NCBI GenBank assembly: GCA_040797845.1
Contig: JBFNFA010000013.1
Location: 54,849-118,848 of the forward strand
Source: Clostridium_AW sp040797845
Lineage (GTDB): Bacteria > Bacillota > Clostridia > Clostridiales > Clostridiaceae
Length of the DNA: 64,000 nucleotides
Direction: 5' to 3'
Shown: in pieces, positions 35,600 through 44,065 of the stretch
Layout of the letters: each line of letters begins with the position of its first letter
Position numbering within the stretch: position 1 is the first letter of the stretch
The notes under the pieces: model-generated
Seen by the model: only the letters and a program-made list of their open reading frames with translations
Told to the model about the DNA's origin: nothing
The model's database searches: none
Program-made: the position numbers and the translations under genes

Positions 35600-36799
35600 T
35601 TAAATTTCACATGATTTTTGATTATTAAATTCTTCTTTAATTTTATTTAGCCTATCTGTCTCTATTAATAGGGTTAATCCTGTTAGCGCCAACACCTTTG
35701 CTCCTAGTATTAATCCTTTGTCTCCTTTTTTAGATATAGCAGCTTCACAAAACTCTTTAGTATGGGATACTAAGGTGCTTTCACCAATTTTTATATAAGG
35801 ATGTATCGTAGGTATTACGTGACTTACGTTCCCAGCATCTGTAGAACCTATTCCCTTTACTATATCAGTCCTTATCTCCTCTCCTAAATATCTTACATTA
35901 TCAATAAATATATCATCTAATGCTTCATTTCTTATCAAGTTATCTACTGGATTTTGAAATGAAATTATATTTAACTTTGCTCCAGTAGCAAAAGAGGCTC
36001 CCCTCGCTATATCCTTTACTCTATTTGTTACCTGGTCACATTTTTTTCTTGTGGCCGCACGTATATAAAATCTAGCTTTAGCGTATTCTGGTACTATATT
36101 AGGCATATCCCCTCCATGAGTGATTATTCCATGTATTCGCACATCACTAGTAACATGCTGTCTTAATGCATTAATTCCATTAAATAACTGGATGATAGCA
36201 TCTAACGCATTTATACCCTTTTCTGGACAAGCAGCCGCATGAGCTGGCTTACCTATGAACTCAAAATCTAAAGGATCTACTGCTAATGAAGTACTGCTTG
36301 GGGAAGTTTCATTAGATGGATGTATCATCATACAAACATCTGTACCATGAAAAATATTCTCTCGTACGAAGCTTCCTTTCGCACTACCATTTTCTCCTCC
36401 CTCTTCTGCTGGAGTTCCAAAAACTACAACTTCACCTCCTGTTTTATCTAAAACTTTACCTAGAGATATAGCTGCTGCTACGCTTGCTGCCCCAATAATA
36501 TTATGTCCACAAGCATGTCCTAACCCTGGCAATGCATCATATTCTGCTAGATATCCTATAACAGGCCCATTTTTATATCTATTCTTCTTTCTTGCAATAA
36601 AAGCAGTAGCATGTCCTGCTATATTCCTTTCCACCTGGAATCCCTCTTCTTCTAGCTTAGATGTTAAAATTTTTGAAGCAAAAAATTCTTCATTTCCTAT
36701 TTCAGGTTTTTCATGAATACTATGACTGATATTTATATACTTTTCTTTATTTTTTTCTACCTCCTCTATTATTACACTTCTTAATTCTTTTAAACTCAT
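35600..36799 (-). CDS. M20-family amidohydrolase under SAM riboswitch control
   Basis: 399 residues. M20D metallopeptidase/amidohydrolase (IAA-amino-acid hydrolase / AbgB / N-acyl-amino-acid amidohydrolase group): metal site GLGHACGHNIIG and catalytic Glu in TPAEEGGENGS; dimerisation domain about 175-290. A SAM-I riboswitch with its terminator lies directly upstream on the same strand, so it is expressed when SAM is low. It therefore probably releases methionine or another sulfur amino acid from an N-acyl precursor. Ribosome binding site GAGGGGGATA. Confidence 0.85.
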   Translation of the reverse strand: MSLKELRSVIIEEVEKNKEKYINISHSIHEKPEIGNEEFFASKILTSKLEEEGFQVERNIAGHATAFIARKKNRYKNGPVIGYLAEYDALPGLGHACGHNIIGAASVAAAISLGKVLDKTGGEVVVFGTPAEEGGENGSAKGSFVRENIFHGTDVCMMIHPSNETSPSSTSLAVDPLDFEFIGKPAHAAACPEKGINALDAIIQLFNGINALRQHVTSDVRIHGIITHGGDMPNIVPEYAKARFYIRAATRKKCDQVTNRVKDIARGASFATGAKLNIISFQNPVDNLIRNEALDDIFIDNVRYLGEEIRTDIVKGIGSTDAGNVSHVIPTIHPYIKIGESTLVSHTKEFCEAAISKKGDKGLILGAKVLALTGLTLLIETDRLNKIKEEFNNQKSCEI

Positions 36800-36826
36800 T
36801 AAAATATCCCCCTCTTTAAAAATTTA

Positions 36827-36863
36827 TAAAAATAAAGCCTCTTCTTAAAAAGTAAGAAGAGGC
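36827..36863 (-). terminator. expression-platform terminator of the minus-strand SAM riboswitch
   Basis: GCCTCTTCTTA (36837-36847) pairs with TAAGAAGAGGC (36853-36863); on the minus strand it is followed by a T-rich run. Confidence 0.85.
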
Positions 36864-36883
36864 AAATATATAACTTGCTTGTT

Positions 36884-36990
36884 CTTATCTTTCAAGAAAA
36901 CTTCTTGTTGGATTTGGCACAGTATTCTAGTTAGAGAACCCGCTGCCGAGGTTTCACAGGGCCAATCCCTCCACCTCTCTGGATAAGAAT
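36884..36990 (-). promoter_or_regulatory. SAM-I riboswitch (S-box) for the M20 amidohydrolase
   Basis: On the minus strand the P1 arms CTTATCC and AGATAAG enclose the conserved S-box core GAGAGGTGGAGGGA, GGCCCTGTGAAACC, CGGCAGC and GTGCCAAATCCAAC. Binding of SAM should stabilise the aptamer and allow the terminator at 36827-36863 to form. Confidence 0.93.
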
Positions 36991-37011
36991 TTCAATATTC
37001 ATTTATGAAAA

Positions 37012-37040
37012 ATACTAAACTCTTTTCTTAAAAATGTCAA
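37012..37040 (-). promoter_or_regulatory. sigma-A promoter of the amidohydrolase leader
   Basis: Minus strand TTGACA (37035-37040), 17-nt spacer, TAGTAT (37012-37017), just upstream of the S-box. Confidence 0.75.
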
Positions 37041-37062
37041 TATCAATTTTTTATTTTAGTTA

Positions 37063-37090
37063 TTGACATATAATAAAATACTGATATAAT
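37063..37090 (+). promoter_or_regulatory. sigma-A promoter of metNIQ
   Basis: TTGACA (37063-37068), 16-nt spacer, TATAAT (37085-37090): near-consensus, immediately upstream of the plus-strand S-box. Confidence 0.85.
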
Positions 37091-37118
37091 TAAAATCAAT
37101 AATTTAATACGAAATTGA

Positions 37119-37222
37119 CCTTATCAAGAGAAACTGAGGGACTGGCCCTATGACGTTTCAGCAACCAACATATTAATATGTACGGTGCTAAATCCAGCAG
37201 AACTAAGTTCTGAAAGATGAGG
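37119..37222 (+). promoter_or_regulatory. SAM-I riboswitch (S-box) for metNIQ
   Basis: P1 arms CCTTATC and GATGAGG; core GAGGGACTGGCCC, TGACGTTTCAGCAACC and GGTGCTAAATCCAGCAGA. It is followed by an attenuator region and a strong terminator. Confidence 0.93.
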
Positions 37223-37277
37223 AAGGATTAGTGCAATTGTGTGTCCTTTCTAAGGGCCTTTTTTATTGCTAATAGGT

Positions 37278-37310
37278 ATCCTCTTCTTTTAGAAAAGAAG
37301 AGGATTTTTT
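37278..37310 (+). terminator. expression-platform terminator of the metNIQ riboswitch
   Basis: TCCTCTTCTTTT (37279-37290) pairs with AAAAGAAGAGGA (37293-37304), 12 bp, followed by a T run, 28 bases before metN. Confidence 0.85.
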
Positions 37311-37337
37311 ATTTATAAAAATAAGGAGGTATGTACT

Positions 37338-38396
37338 TTGATATTAATACAAAATGTAAAAAAATCTTATTTTAGTAATAATAATACTGTTGATGCCCTT
37401 AAAAATGTAACTTTAAAAATAGATAAGGGTGATGTTTTTGGAATCATAGGATATAGCGGCGCAGGAAAAAGCACATTGTTAAGATGTATAAATTTACTGG
37501 AGAAGCCAAGTAGCGGAAGAGTCATAATAAACAATCAAGAATTAACTTCATTGAATGAAAAGAGCTTAAGAAAATGTAGAAAAAAAATCGGAATGATATT
37601 TCAACATTTTAATCTCATGAACAATAGAAATGTGTTTAAAAATATCTCATATCCTCTTAAAGGGAGCGGACTAAATAAAGATCAATTAGAAGAGAAGGTA
37701 ATTAATCTACTAAGAATAGTTGGACTTGAGGATAAATTAAAAGCTTACCCCTCTCAATTAAGTGGAGGTGAAAAACAAAGAGTGGCTATTGCAAGGGCCT
37801 TGGCTAATGACCCCGAAGTTCTTCTTTGTGATGAAGCTACATCTGCTTTAGATCCCCAAAATACAAAGTCCATATTAAGCCTTCTAAAGGATATAAATAA
37901 AAAGCTAAATCTTACAATAGTGATTATAACCCACCAAATGGAAGTAGTTAAAGAGATATGTAACAAGGTAGCAATAATGGAAGGGGGTGAGGTTGTGGAG
38001 GTCGGAAACACTTTAAATGTATTTACATCTCCTAAAAACTCTACAACTAAAGAGTTTGTGGCTAGTATATTCAAATATGAAAATGTATTGGAATCTTATA
38101 ATAGTTTAAATAATGAAATCATAGCAAAAATCTCTTATATAGGGGATACTTCTGGTGAAGCTTTAATATCCAAAATATCCATCGATTTCAATATTTATGT
38201 GAATATTTTATATGGAAATATTGAAAACATTCAAGGTGTTCCTGTTGGAAATTTAATTGTGGCCTTCAGCGGTAATGAGAAAAAAATATTAGAATCTATA
38301 AATTATTTAAACAAAAATAATGTAAATGTAGAGGTGATAAATTATGATAAAAACTCTGATGGATCTAATTCCCAATGTAATAGAACTGTTTCCTGA
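37338..38396 (+). CDS. metN: Methionine ABC transporter ATP-binding protein
   Basis: 352 residues. ATPase domain (Walker A GYSGAGKST near 40, signature LSGGEKQR, Walker B LLCDEATSAL) and a C-terminal NIL regulatory domain (about 265-340) that binds methionine and causes trans-inhibition. TTG start with AAGGAGG spaced 8 bases. Its end overlaps metI by 53 bases, so about 13 residues (SDGSNSQCNRTVS) are coded in the overlap. Controlled by the S-box upstream. Confidence 0.95.
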   Translation: MILIQNVKKSYFSNNNTVDALKNVTLKIDKGDVFGIIGYSGAGKSTLLRCINLLEKPSSGRVIINNQELTSLNEKSLRKCRKKIGMIFQHFNLMNNRNVFKNISYPLKGSGLNKDQLEEKVINLLRIVGLEDKLKAYPSQLSGGEKQRVAIARALANDPEVLLCDEATSALDPQNTKSILSLLKDINKKLNLTIVIITHQMEVVKEICNKVAIMEGGEVVEVGNTLNVFTSPKNSTTKEFVASIFKYENVLESYNSLNNEIIAKISYIGDTSGEALISKISIDFNIYVNILYGNIENIQGVPVGNLIVAFSGNEKKILESINYLNKNNVNVEVINYDKNSDGSNSQCNRTVS

Positions 38397-39024
38397 TATG
38401 GTAAAAGCCCTAGGAGAAACAGTGTATATGGTAAGCATTGCTGGCTTAATATCATCTTTTATAGGTATTCCCTTAGGAGTAATATTAGTTGTAACTAATA
38501 AGGGAAACATCCTAGAAAATAAGCTTATTCACAGCTTATCTTCTAAAATAGTAAATACATTTCGCTCTATACCTTTTGTAATTTTACTAACGGCTATTAT
38601 ACCTGTTACTAGGTCCATTGTAGGAACTACCATAGGAACTAAGGGCGCAATTGTCCCTTTAGTTTTTGGTACTACTCCTTTTGTTAGTAGACAAGTAGAG
38701 TCTGCCTTATTAAAGATAGATCCTGGTGTCATAGAAGCATCAAAAGCTATGGGTTCAAGCCCTTTTGAGATAATTTTAAGAGTGCTTTTGCCTGAAAGTC
38801 TACCTGGTATTGTATATGCATTAACTATAACAATAATAAGTTTAATTGGTTTTTCTGCAGTTGCAGGAACTGTTGGTGGCGGAGGTCTAGGTGATTTTGC
38901 AATAAGATATGGCTATCAATATTTTAAGACCGACATAATGGTAGTAACAATATTATTGCTTTTATTAATAGTAAACTCCATTCAGGGTTTAGGAGAATTT
39001 ATATCAAAAAAATTAAGTCATTAG
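38344..39024 (+). CDS. metI: Methionine ABC transporter permease
   Basis: 226 residues, five TM helices, the usual MetI size. The EAA loop EASKAMGSSPFEIILRVLLPES contacts the ATPase. GAGGTGATAAATT precedes the ATG, within the metN coding sequence. Middle gene of metNIQ. Confidence 0.95.
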   Translation: MIKTLMDLIPNVIELFPDMVKALGETVYMVSIAGLISSFIGIPLGVILVVTNKGNILENKLIHSLSSKIVNTFRSIPFVILLTAIIPVTRSIVGTTIGTKGAIVPLVFGTTPFVSRQVESALLKIDPGVIEASKAMGSSPFEIILRVLLPESLPGIVYALTITIISLIGFSAVAGTVGGGGLGDFAIRYGYQYFKTDIMVVTILLLLLIVNSIQGLGEFISKKLSH

Positions 39025-39036
39025 GAGGAATATATT

Positions 39037-39864
39037 ATGAGAATTAAAAAAGTTATACTATGTATTTTATCTTTATTATTAATTTTTACATCATTAATAG
39101 GCTGTTCAAAAAACACCTCTTCAAAAGGTGAAGATAAGACAATTATTAGATTAGGTATTACTGGAGAGGATCGTGGAATTTGGAAAGACATTAAAGAACG
39201 ATTAGCAAAAGAAAATATTGATCTACAAATTATCTCTTTCTCAGACTATAATAGACCAAATTTAGCTCTTTCTGACGGTGAAATAGACGCTAATGCATTT
39301 CAAACTATAGCTTTCTTTGATAAATTTAAGGCTGACCATAATTTAGATCTAGCATCAATTGGCTATACTGTTTTAGCACCTATGGGAATATATTCAGAAA
39401 AATTAAAGAATCTTGATGAGCTAAAGGTCAATAGTAAAGTGGCTATACCAAATGACGCATCAAATGGTGGAAGAGCATTAATATTACTTCAAAATGCTGG
39501 TCTTATCAAATTAAAGGATGGGGTAGGTATAACTCCAACAGTTAAAGATATCATTGAAAACCCTAAAAATTTGGATATTATTGAATTAGCAGCTACACAA
39601 ATTCCTCGTTCTATAAAAGATGTAGATATAGCTCTTATAAATAATGGTGTAGCAGTGGATGCTGGTTATTCTCCTTTAAAAGATTCTATTCTTATCGAAG
39701 ATACAAAAGATCCTTCTACTAAAAACTATTTTAATATAATAGCTGTTAATGCTAAAGATAAGGACAATGCTGCACTAAAAAGATTAATACAAACATATCA
39801 AACAGAGGAAACTAAAAAGTTAATAGATGAAGTTTATAAAGGATCATCTATTCCTGCATTCTAA
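39037..39864 (+). CDS. metQ: Methionine-binding lipoprotein
   Basis: 275 residues. Signal peptide with lipobox SLIGC near residue 23, then the NlpA/MetQ fold (ITGEDRGIWKDIKERL, DGEIDANAFQTIAFFD, NDASNGGRALILLQ). Delivers L- or D-methionine to MetNI from outside the membrane. Twelve bases after metI; ribosome binding site AGGAGGAA. Confidence 0.94.
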   Translation: MRIKKVILCILSLLLIFTSLIGCSKNTSSKGEDKTIIRLGITGEDRGIWKDIKERLAKENIDLQIISFSDYNRPNLALSDGEIDANAFQTIAFFDKFKADHNLDLASIGYTVLAPMGIYSEKLKNLDELKVNSKVAIPNDASNGGRALILLQNAGLIKLKDGVGITPTVKDIIENPKNLDIIELAATQIPRSIKDVDIALINNGVAVDAGYSPLKDSILIEDTKDPSTKNYFNIIAVNAKDKDNAALKRLIQTYQTEETKKLIDEVYKGSSIPAF

Positions 39865-39873
39865 ATAAAAATT

Positions 39874-39914
39874 GCGAAGCAAATTTATTTACACACTCTT
39901 TAAATTTGCTTCGC
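39874..39914 (+). terminator. terminator after metQ
   Basis: GCGAAGCAAATTTA (39874-39887) and TAAATTTGCTTCGC (39901-39914), 14 bp perfect, then TTTTTC. Confidence 0.85.
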
Positions 39915-39945
39915 TTTTTCTAATTTATAAATCATTAAAACTCTT

Positions 39946-40524
39946 TTATTTCTTTATCATTAATTGTTCTCTCATCATATCTAAGTCCATTTGACCTTGA
40001 ATACCACTATAAACATATCCTTCTTCATCTATAAAAAATGAAGTTGGGAAAGCGGCAATTCCATATTGGAACGCTACTTCTTGATTTATGTCTAATAATA
40101 CCGGAAATGTATATTTATTTTTTTCTATAAAACTCTTAACTTTATCCTTACTTTCACCAACATTTACCGCTAAAATTACTATATCTTTATCCTTTGTTTC
40201 CTCATAAAGTGTTTGCATATGTGGCATCTCTGCTTTGCAAGGTCCACACCAACTTGCCCAAAAATTTAAAAACACCTTTTTTCCTTTAAATTCATTTAGA
40301 CTTATTTCTTTTCCCTCTAAATCTTGAAGTTTAAAGTCTATAGCTTCAATTTTTTTTGGTTCTTTATCTTCTTGTCCATCTTCCTGTTTATCCTTTTCCG
40401 CTACCTTATCTTCTACTTTAACATCATTAGTCTTCAGATTTTTTTTACTATTATAATTAACTACAACAACAGATACTAAAATCAAAAGCATCAAAATGAG
40501 CATTATTAATTGTTTTCTTTTCAT
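39946..40524 (-). CDS. Membrane-anchored TlpA/ResA-type thiol-disulfide oxidoreductase
   Basis: 192 residues. N-terminal TM anchor (about 5-23), a charged linker (about 30-60), and a thioredoxin-like TlpA domain with active site WCGPC (Cys93, Cys96). Acts outside the membrane, probably as a reductant fed by CcdA. Starts 10 bases after ccdA and is cotranscribed with it. In spore formers, ResA/StoA-type proteins reduce cytochrome c or spore-cortex proteins; a StoA-like spore role is plausible here because no cytochrome genes are near and cotJ genes are. Confidence 0.9.
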   Translation of the reverse strand: MKRKQLIMLILMLLILVSVVVVNYNSKKNLKTNDVKVEDKVAEKDKQEDGQEDKEPKKIEAIDFKLQDLEGKEISLNEFKGKKVFLNFWASWCGPCKAEMPHMQTLYEETKDKDIVILAVNVGESKDKVKSFIEKNKYTFPVLLDINQEVAFQYGIAAFPTSFFIDEEGYVYSGIQGQMDLDMMREQLMIKK

Positions 40525-40534
40525 TTACTCACCC

Positions 40535-41218
40535 CTAACTAAATAAGTTGTTTAATAGATATGTCTTATCCATAAAGGTTAAAATTCCAAGTATAATTAG
40601 TAATATACCGCTTATTATTGAAATTAAATTAAAATATTTATATATTTTTTTTATATACTTTGAAATAGCTTCAATTAAAAAGGCTGAAAGTAAAAATGGT
40701 ATACCTAAACCTGCTGAATATGCAATTAAAAGAAATACTCCTTTGCTTAAAGTTTCTAGATTGCCTGCATAAATTAATATAGATGCTAAAACTGGTCCTA
40801 TACATGGAGTCCATCCTATTGCAAATGCCATTCCTAAAAAAATAGAACTTATCCCCGATTTATTAAAATTTAATAATCTTTTCTCCCTATATAATGACTT
40901 TATTTTTATTATTCCTGTAGTATGTACACCAAAAACTATTATTATTATTCCTCCAATTTTTTTTAGTATAAATCTATTTTCTTCAAATAATTTTCCTAGA
41001 GTAGTAATAGAAAGTCCCATTATCATAAATATTATAGAAAACCCTAAAATAAATCCTATAGATTTATATATAACAGTTATTTTTTGTTTACTATTTACTT
41101 CCTCAAGTGTGGTTCCCGCTAAATAGGATAAGTACATGGGAATTAGTGGAAGTACGCAAGGAGATAGAAATGACAATACTCCTGATGAAAATGCCAATAA
41201 TATAGATATATTATCCAA
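40535..41218 (-). CDS. CcdA-type cytochrome c biogenesis/thiol reductant transporter
   Basis: 227 residues, six TM helices. Conserved Cys pair in SFLSPCVLPLIP and IGWTPCIGPVL, which carries electrons from cytoplasmic thioredoxin across the membrane to TlpA-type partners. The TTG at 41218 is chosen because TTTGGAGG lies 8 bases upstream; the longer frame would run into the divergent cotJA leader and lacks family similarity. Confidence 0.9.
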   Translation of the reverse strand: MDNISILLAFSSGVLSFLSPCVLPLIPMYLSYLAGTTLEEVNSKQKITVIYKSIGFILGFSIIFMIMGLSITTLGKLFEENRFILKKIGGIIIIVFGVHTTGIIKIKSLYREKRLLNFNKSGISSIFLGMAFAIGWTPCIGPVLASILIYAGNLETLSKGVFLLIAYSAGLGIPFLLSAFLIEAISKYIKKIYKYFNLISIISGILLIILGILTFMDKTYLLNNLFS

Positions 41219-41372
41219 TCTAAGTTCCTCCAAATTAAATATTTTTATAAAAGTTATATAAACATTGTAAAAAGCCCAATATGTATTTATATTACAGATT
41301 TGATAATTATATTCACCTTTTTTTCCAGTAATGAATACCATATTATTATAACAAAAATATGAGGTGAAAAAC

Positions 41373-41582
41373 ATGCAATATTCCAATAATCAATGGATGA
41401 ATCCACCGAAAGATTGCAAACAGATGGACAATAAATATACACTTCCCGGAAACATTCAATTTGCAAGAGCATATGTACCTATTCAGCCATATACAGGTAC
41501 ATTCCCATTAGACGAAGCTTTAAGGAAAGGAACTCTATTTCCAAATCTTTATATTCCTTATCCTATTAAATCACTTGAGTAG
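41373..41582 (+). CDS. cotJA: Spore coat protein CotJA
   Basis: 69 residues. Small acidic/aromatic coat protein with a proline-rich core (YVPIQPYTGTFPLDEALRKGTLFPNLYIPY), characteristic of CotJA. ATG at 41373 after GAGGTGAAAA; the GTG at 41364 lies inside this site. First gene of cotJABC, made in the mother cell under SigE in Bacillus; I did not find a convincing SigE promoter by eye. Divergent from ccdA. Confidence 0.9.
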   Translation: MQYSNNQWMNPPKDCKQMDNKYTLPGNIQFARAYVPIQPYTGTFPLDEALRKGTLFPNLYIPYPIKSLE

Positions 41583-41593
41583 GAGGATATGCA

Positions 41594-41869
41594 ATGGATA
41601 AGTGTGAAAAAAAATCTTCTGATCGTAGCCAAATGTTAAACAAAATCCGTGAGCTAGAATTTGCAGCTGTAGAGTTAAATTTATTTTTAGATAATAATCC
41701 TCATAACCAACATGCTTTAGCGGATTATAATTGTATTACAGCAAATCTGATGAAATTAAAGAGAAAATTTGAAATGGAACATGGTCCGCTAACTAATTTT
41801 GGGTATGCACAAAGTAAATATCCTTGGGGATGGGTAGAAGAACCTTGGCCATGGGAAATAGATGGATAG
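41594..41869 (+). CDS. cotJB: Spore coat protein CotJB
   Basis: 91 residues. Contains the CotJB helices (MLNKIRELEFAAVELNLFLDNNP, later DYNCITANLMKLKRKFE) and the C-terminal WPWGW-like WGWVEEPWPWE tail. 11 bases after cotJA, with AGGAGG. Interacts with CotJA and CotJC in the inner coat. Confidence 0.92.
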   Translation: MDKCEKKSSDRSQMLNKIRELEFAAVELNLFLDNNPHNQHALADYNCITANLMKLKRKFEMEHGPLTNFGYAQSKYPWGWVEEPWPWEIDG

Positions 41870-41881
41870 GAGGATTATTAT

Positions 41882-42466
41882 ATGTGGATTTATGAGAAAA
41901 AATTACAACATGAAGTAAAAATAAAGTCCAAAGACTTGAAAATGGCTAAATTTCTTGTTACTCAATATGGGGGACCAGATGGTGAATTAAGTGCAGCTAT
42001 TAGGTATTTAAATCAAAGGTATACAATGCCAACTGGAAAATCCAAGGCATTATTGACTGACATTGGTACTGAAGAATTAGCTCATGTGGAAATAATTTGT
42101 TCAATGATTTATCAATTAACTAAGGATGCCACTCCTGAAGAATTAGAAGAAGCAGGGCTTGGAGGCCATTACGCTCAGCATGATCATGCACTATTTCCAA
42201 CTGATGCCAACGGAGTACCATGGACTGCAAGCTATATAGGAACACTTGGTGACCCTGTAACAGATCTTCATGAAGATATGGCTGCGGAGCAGAAAGCTCG
42301 TTCTACTTATGAACATCTAATTGATCTAACAGATGACCGTGATATAATTGATGTTCTAAAATTTTTGTGGGCAAGAGAAATAGTTCATTATCAAAGATTT
42401 GGTGAAGCATTAAGGGATGTATACGACCATATTGACAGCAAAAAGATATTTGTAATGAAAAAATAG
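41882..42466 (+). CDS. cotJC: Spore coat manganese catalase-like protein CotJC
   Basis: 194 residues. Mn-catalase fold with Glu/His ligands in GGPDGELSAAIRYL, DIGTEELAHVEII, and AREIVHYQRFGE. Twelve bases after cotJB. Probably removes peroxide at the forming spore; CotJC is a major coat protein in clostridia. A hairpin follows. Confidence 0.93.
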   Translation: MWIYEKKLQHEVKIKSKDLKMAKFLVTQYGGPDGELSAAIRYLNQRYTMPTGKSKALLTDIGTEELAHVEIICSMIYQLTKDATPEELEEAGLGGHYAQHDHALFPTDANGVPWTASYIGTLGDPVTDLHEDMAAEQKARSTYEHLIDLTDDRDIIDVLKFLWAREIVHYQRFGEALRDVYDHIDSKKIFVMKK

Positions 42467-42489
42467 TTTAGAATATAATTTAAATATAT

Positions 42490-42529
42490 AATACACTTGG
42501 GATTTTGGTATGGATTTCTCAAGTGTATT
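42490..42529 (+). terminator. hairpin after cotJC
   Basis: AATACACTTG (42490-42499) pairs with CAAGTGTATT (42520-42529), loop 20 nt, weak T tail. Confidence 0.55.
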
Positions 42530-42586
42530 AACATTTCTTAGCTAATAAGTTATATTTATATTATAATACTTGGAGGTGTTTATATA

Positions 42587-43042
42587 ATGTATATTGGGTA
42601 CTATAAATCCCCTATAGGCTTAATCGAAATTGGTTGTGATGAAAAAAATATTTTAAAATTAAACTTTGTAGATAGTAAGCTGGAATTAGAAAAAAAGAAT
42701 GATTTGTTAGTATTATGTTTAGAAGAATTAGATGAATATTTCCTAGGAAAAAGAAAGACATTTTCTGTTCCTTGCGCTTTTAATGGAACAGAGTTTCAAA
42801 AATCTGTATGGGCTGCTCTTACAAAAATACCTTATGGTGATACTTGTACATATAAAGACATAGCTATAAATATTGGGAATCCTAAGGCTGTTAGAGCTGT
42901 TGGTGGAGCGAATAATAAGAATAAAATTTCAATAATACTACCTTGCCATAGAGTAATTGGATCCAATGGTAATTTAATAGGCTACGGCGGTGAACTATGG
43001 AGAAAAGAATGGCTTTTAGAACATGAAAAAAACTGTTTGTAA
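42587..43042 (+). CDS. ogt: Methylated-DNA-protein-cysteine methyltransferase
   Basis: 151 residues. Suicide repair of O6-alkylguanine; acceptor Cys120 in ILPCHRVIGSNG, with the wHTH-like VWAALTKIPYGDTCTY. Ogt-type because no Ada regulatory domain is present. Ribosome binding site TTGGAGGTG. Monocistronic. Confidence 0.93.
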   Translation: MYIGYYKSPIGLIEIGCDEKNILKLNFVDSKLELEKKNDLLVLCLEELDEYFLGKRKTFSVPCAFNGTEFQKSVWAALTKIPYGDTCTYKDIAINIGNPKAVRAVGGANNKNKISIILPCHRVIGSNGNLIGYGGELWRKEWLLEHEKNCL

Positions 43043-43052
43043 ACTTAAAAAC

Positions 43053-43088
43053 TAAGAGTTAAGAGGCAATATCTCTTCTTAACTCTTA
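43053..43088. terminator. terminator between ogt and the GNAT gene
   Basis: TAAGAGTTAAG (43053-43063) and CTTAACTCTTA (43078-43088), 11 bp perfect. Confidence 0.7.
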
Positions 43089-43096
43089 ACCCATTA

Positions 43097-43534
43097 TTAT
43101 ATTGCACTTATAATATTTAACCTTTCCATAAAAGCTTCTGGCTTTCCTAGTTCAGAAAAACCATGATATTTATAAAATCCTTGGGCATCTTTAGTGGCTA
43201 ACATAAGTCTTTCAATATCTTTAATGTCAGGATGAGAAACAACACAGTCTATTAACCATTTTCCAAGACCTTTGCTTCTATAATCTTCATGAATAAATAC
43301 ATCTCTTATATAGCCGAAGGTTATATAATCTGTAACTACCCTAGCAAATCCTATCTGTTTGTCTAAGTGATACAGACTAAAACAAAGAGAACTTTTTATA
43401 AACTTTTCAATTATTTGTTTATTCCTTTTTTCTGCCCAATAAGATTTAGCTAATAATTCATTTACTACGTCTACATTTACCTTTTCTGAATCTGTGGTTA
43501 TTAAGAATTCTCCTAATTCATAAATTTCATTCAT
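43097..43534 (-). CDS. GNAT-family N-acetyltransferase
   Basis: 145 residues. GNAT fold; acetyl-CoA pyrophosphate loop in DYRSKGLGKWLID, and C-terminal KDAQGFYKYHGFSELGK. Substrate not identifiable. TAGGAGGAAAAACC precedes the ATG. Single gene. Confidence 0.88.
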   Translation of the reverse strand: MNEIYELGEFLITTDSEKVNVDVVNELLAKSYWAEKRNKQIIEKFIKSSLCFSLYHLDKQIGFARVVTDYITFGYIRDVFIHEDYRSKGLGKWLIDCVVSHPDIKDIERLMLATKDAQGFYKYHGFSELGKPEAFMERLNIISAI

Positions 43535-43698
43535 GGTTTTTCCTCCTATTAAAATTTTCTTTTTAAAATTCTCTTTATTAATTTTTCAATTTTGCATAAT
43601 GATTATATATTAAATAAAGATATTTTCATATATGTTTTTTATAAATTTTACCCTTTATTAATAATGAATTTATTTACAAAATTAGACTAAATATCACC

Positions 43699-43727
43699 TT
43701 GACATAAATGATATAAAATATTATAAT
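43699..43727 (+). promoter_or_regulatory. sigma-A promoter of the asnS T-box leader
   Basis: TTGACA (43699-43704), 17-nt spacer, TATAAT (43722-43727). Confidence 0.88.
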
Positions 43728-43733
43728 GTTTAG

Positions 43734-44020
43734 ATACAGAAATATAGTTAAATACTATGAAGAGAAGAGTAAATATAGGACGTAACTATAGCGAGTTGGT
43801 GATAGTGAAAGACCAACGTGAAGCCTTTATTGAAGAACATCTCTGAGTTTCTAACCGAAATCAATGTAATTTGAAAGTAGGCCTAGAGGTATCCAAAGCC
43901 TTATTTTTGGTAAGTATGTATTATTACGTACTGATTTGGAGTAGGCCTTTTAGGCAAAATGGGTGGTACCGCGAAATTAAGTCTTTCGTCCCTTTGTGGA
44001 TGAAGGGCTTTTATTTTTAT
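43734..44020 (+). promoter_or_regulatory. T-box riboswitch upstream of asnS
   Basis: Contains the T-box core TGGTACCGCG (43964-43973), AGTA of the stem I specifier loop near its start, and a long stem I arm. The specifier is probably AAC (Asn) in GAAGAACATC, matching the downstream asparaginyl-tRNA synthetase. The terminator/antiterminator (43979-43991 with 43998-44010, several wobbles) is followed by a T run. Uncharged tRNA-Asn should promote read-through. Confidence 0.92.
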
Positions 44021-44065
44021 ATAATAATTTAACTTTAATATAATATAAATATAGGAGGATTTATA

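Noticed and set aside
41218..41386. N-terminal 56-residue extension of CcdA
   Set aside because: Overlaps the cotJA start, has no ribosome binding site at its ATG and precedes the proper TTG with a strong site.
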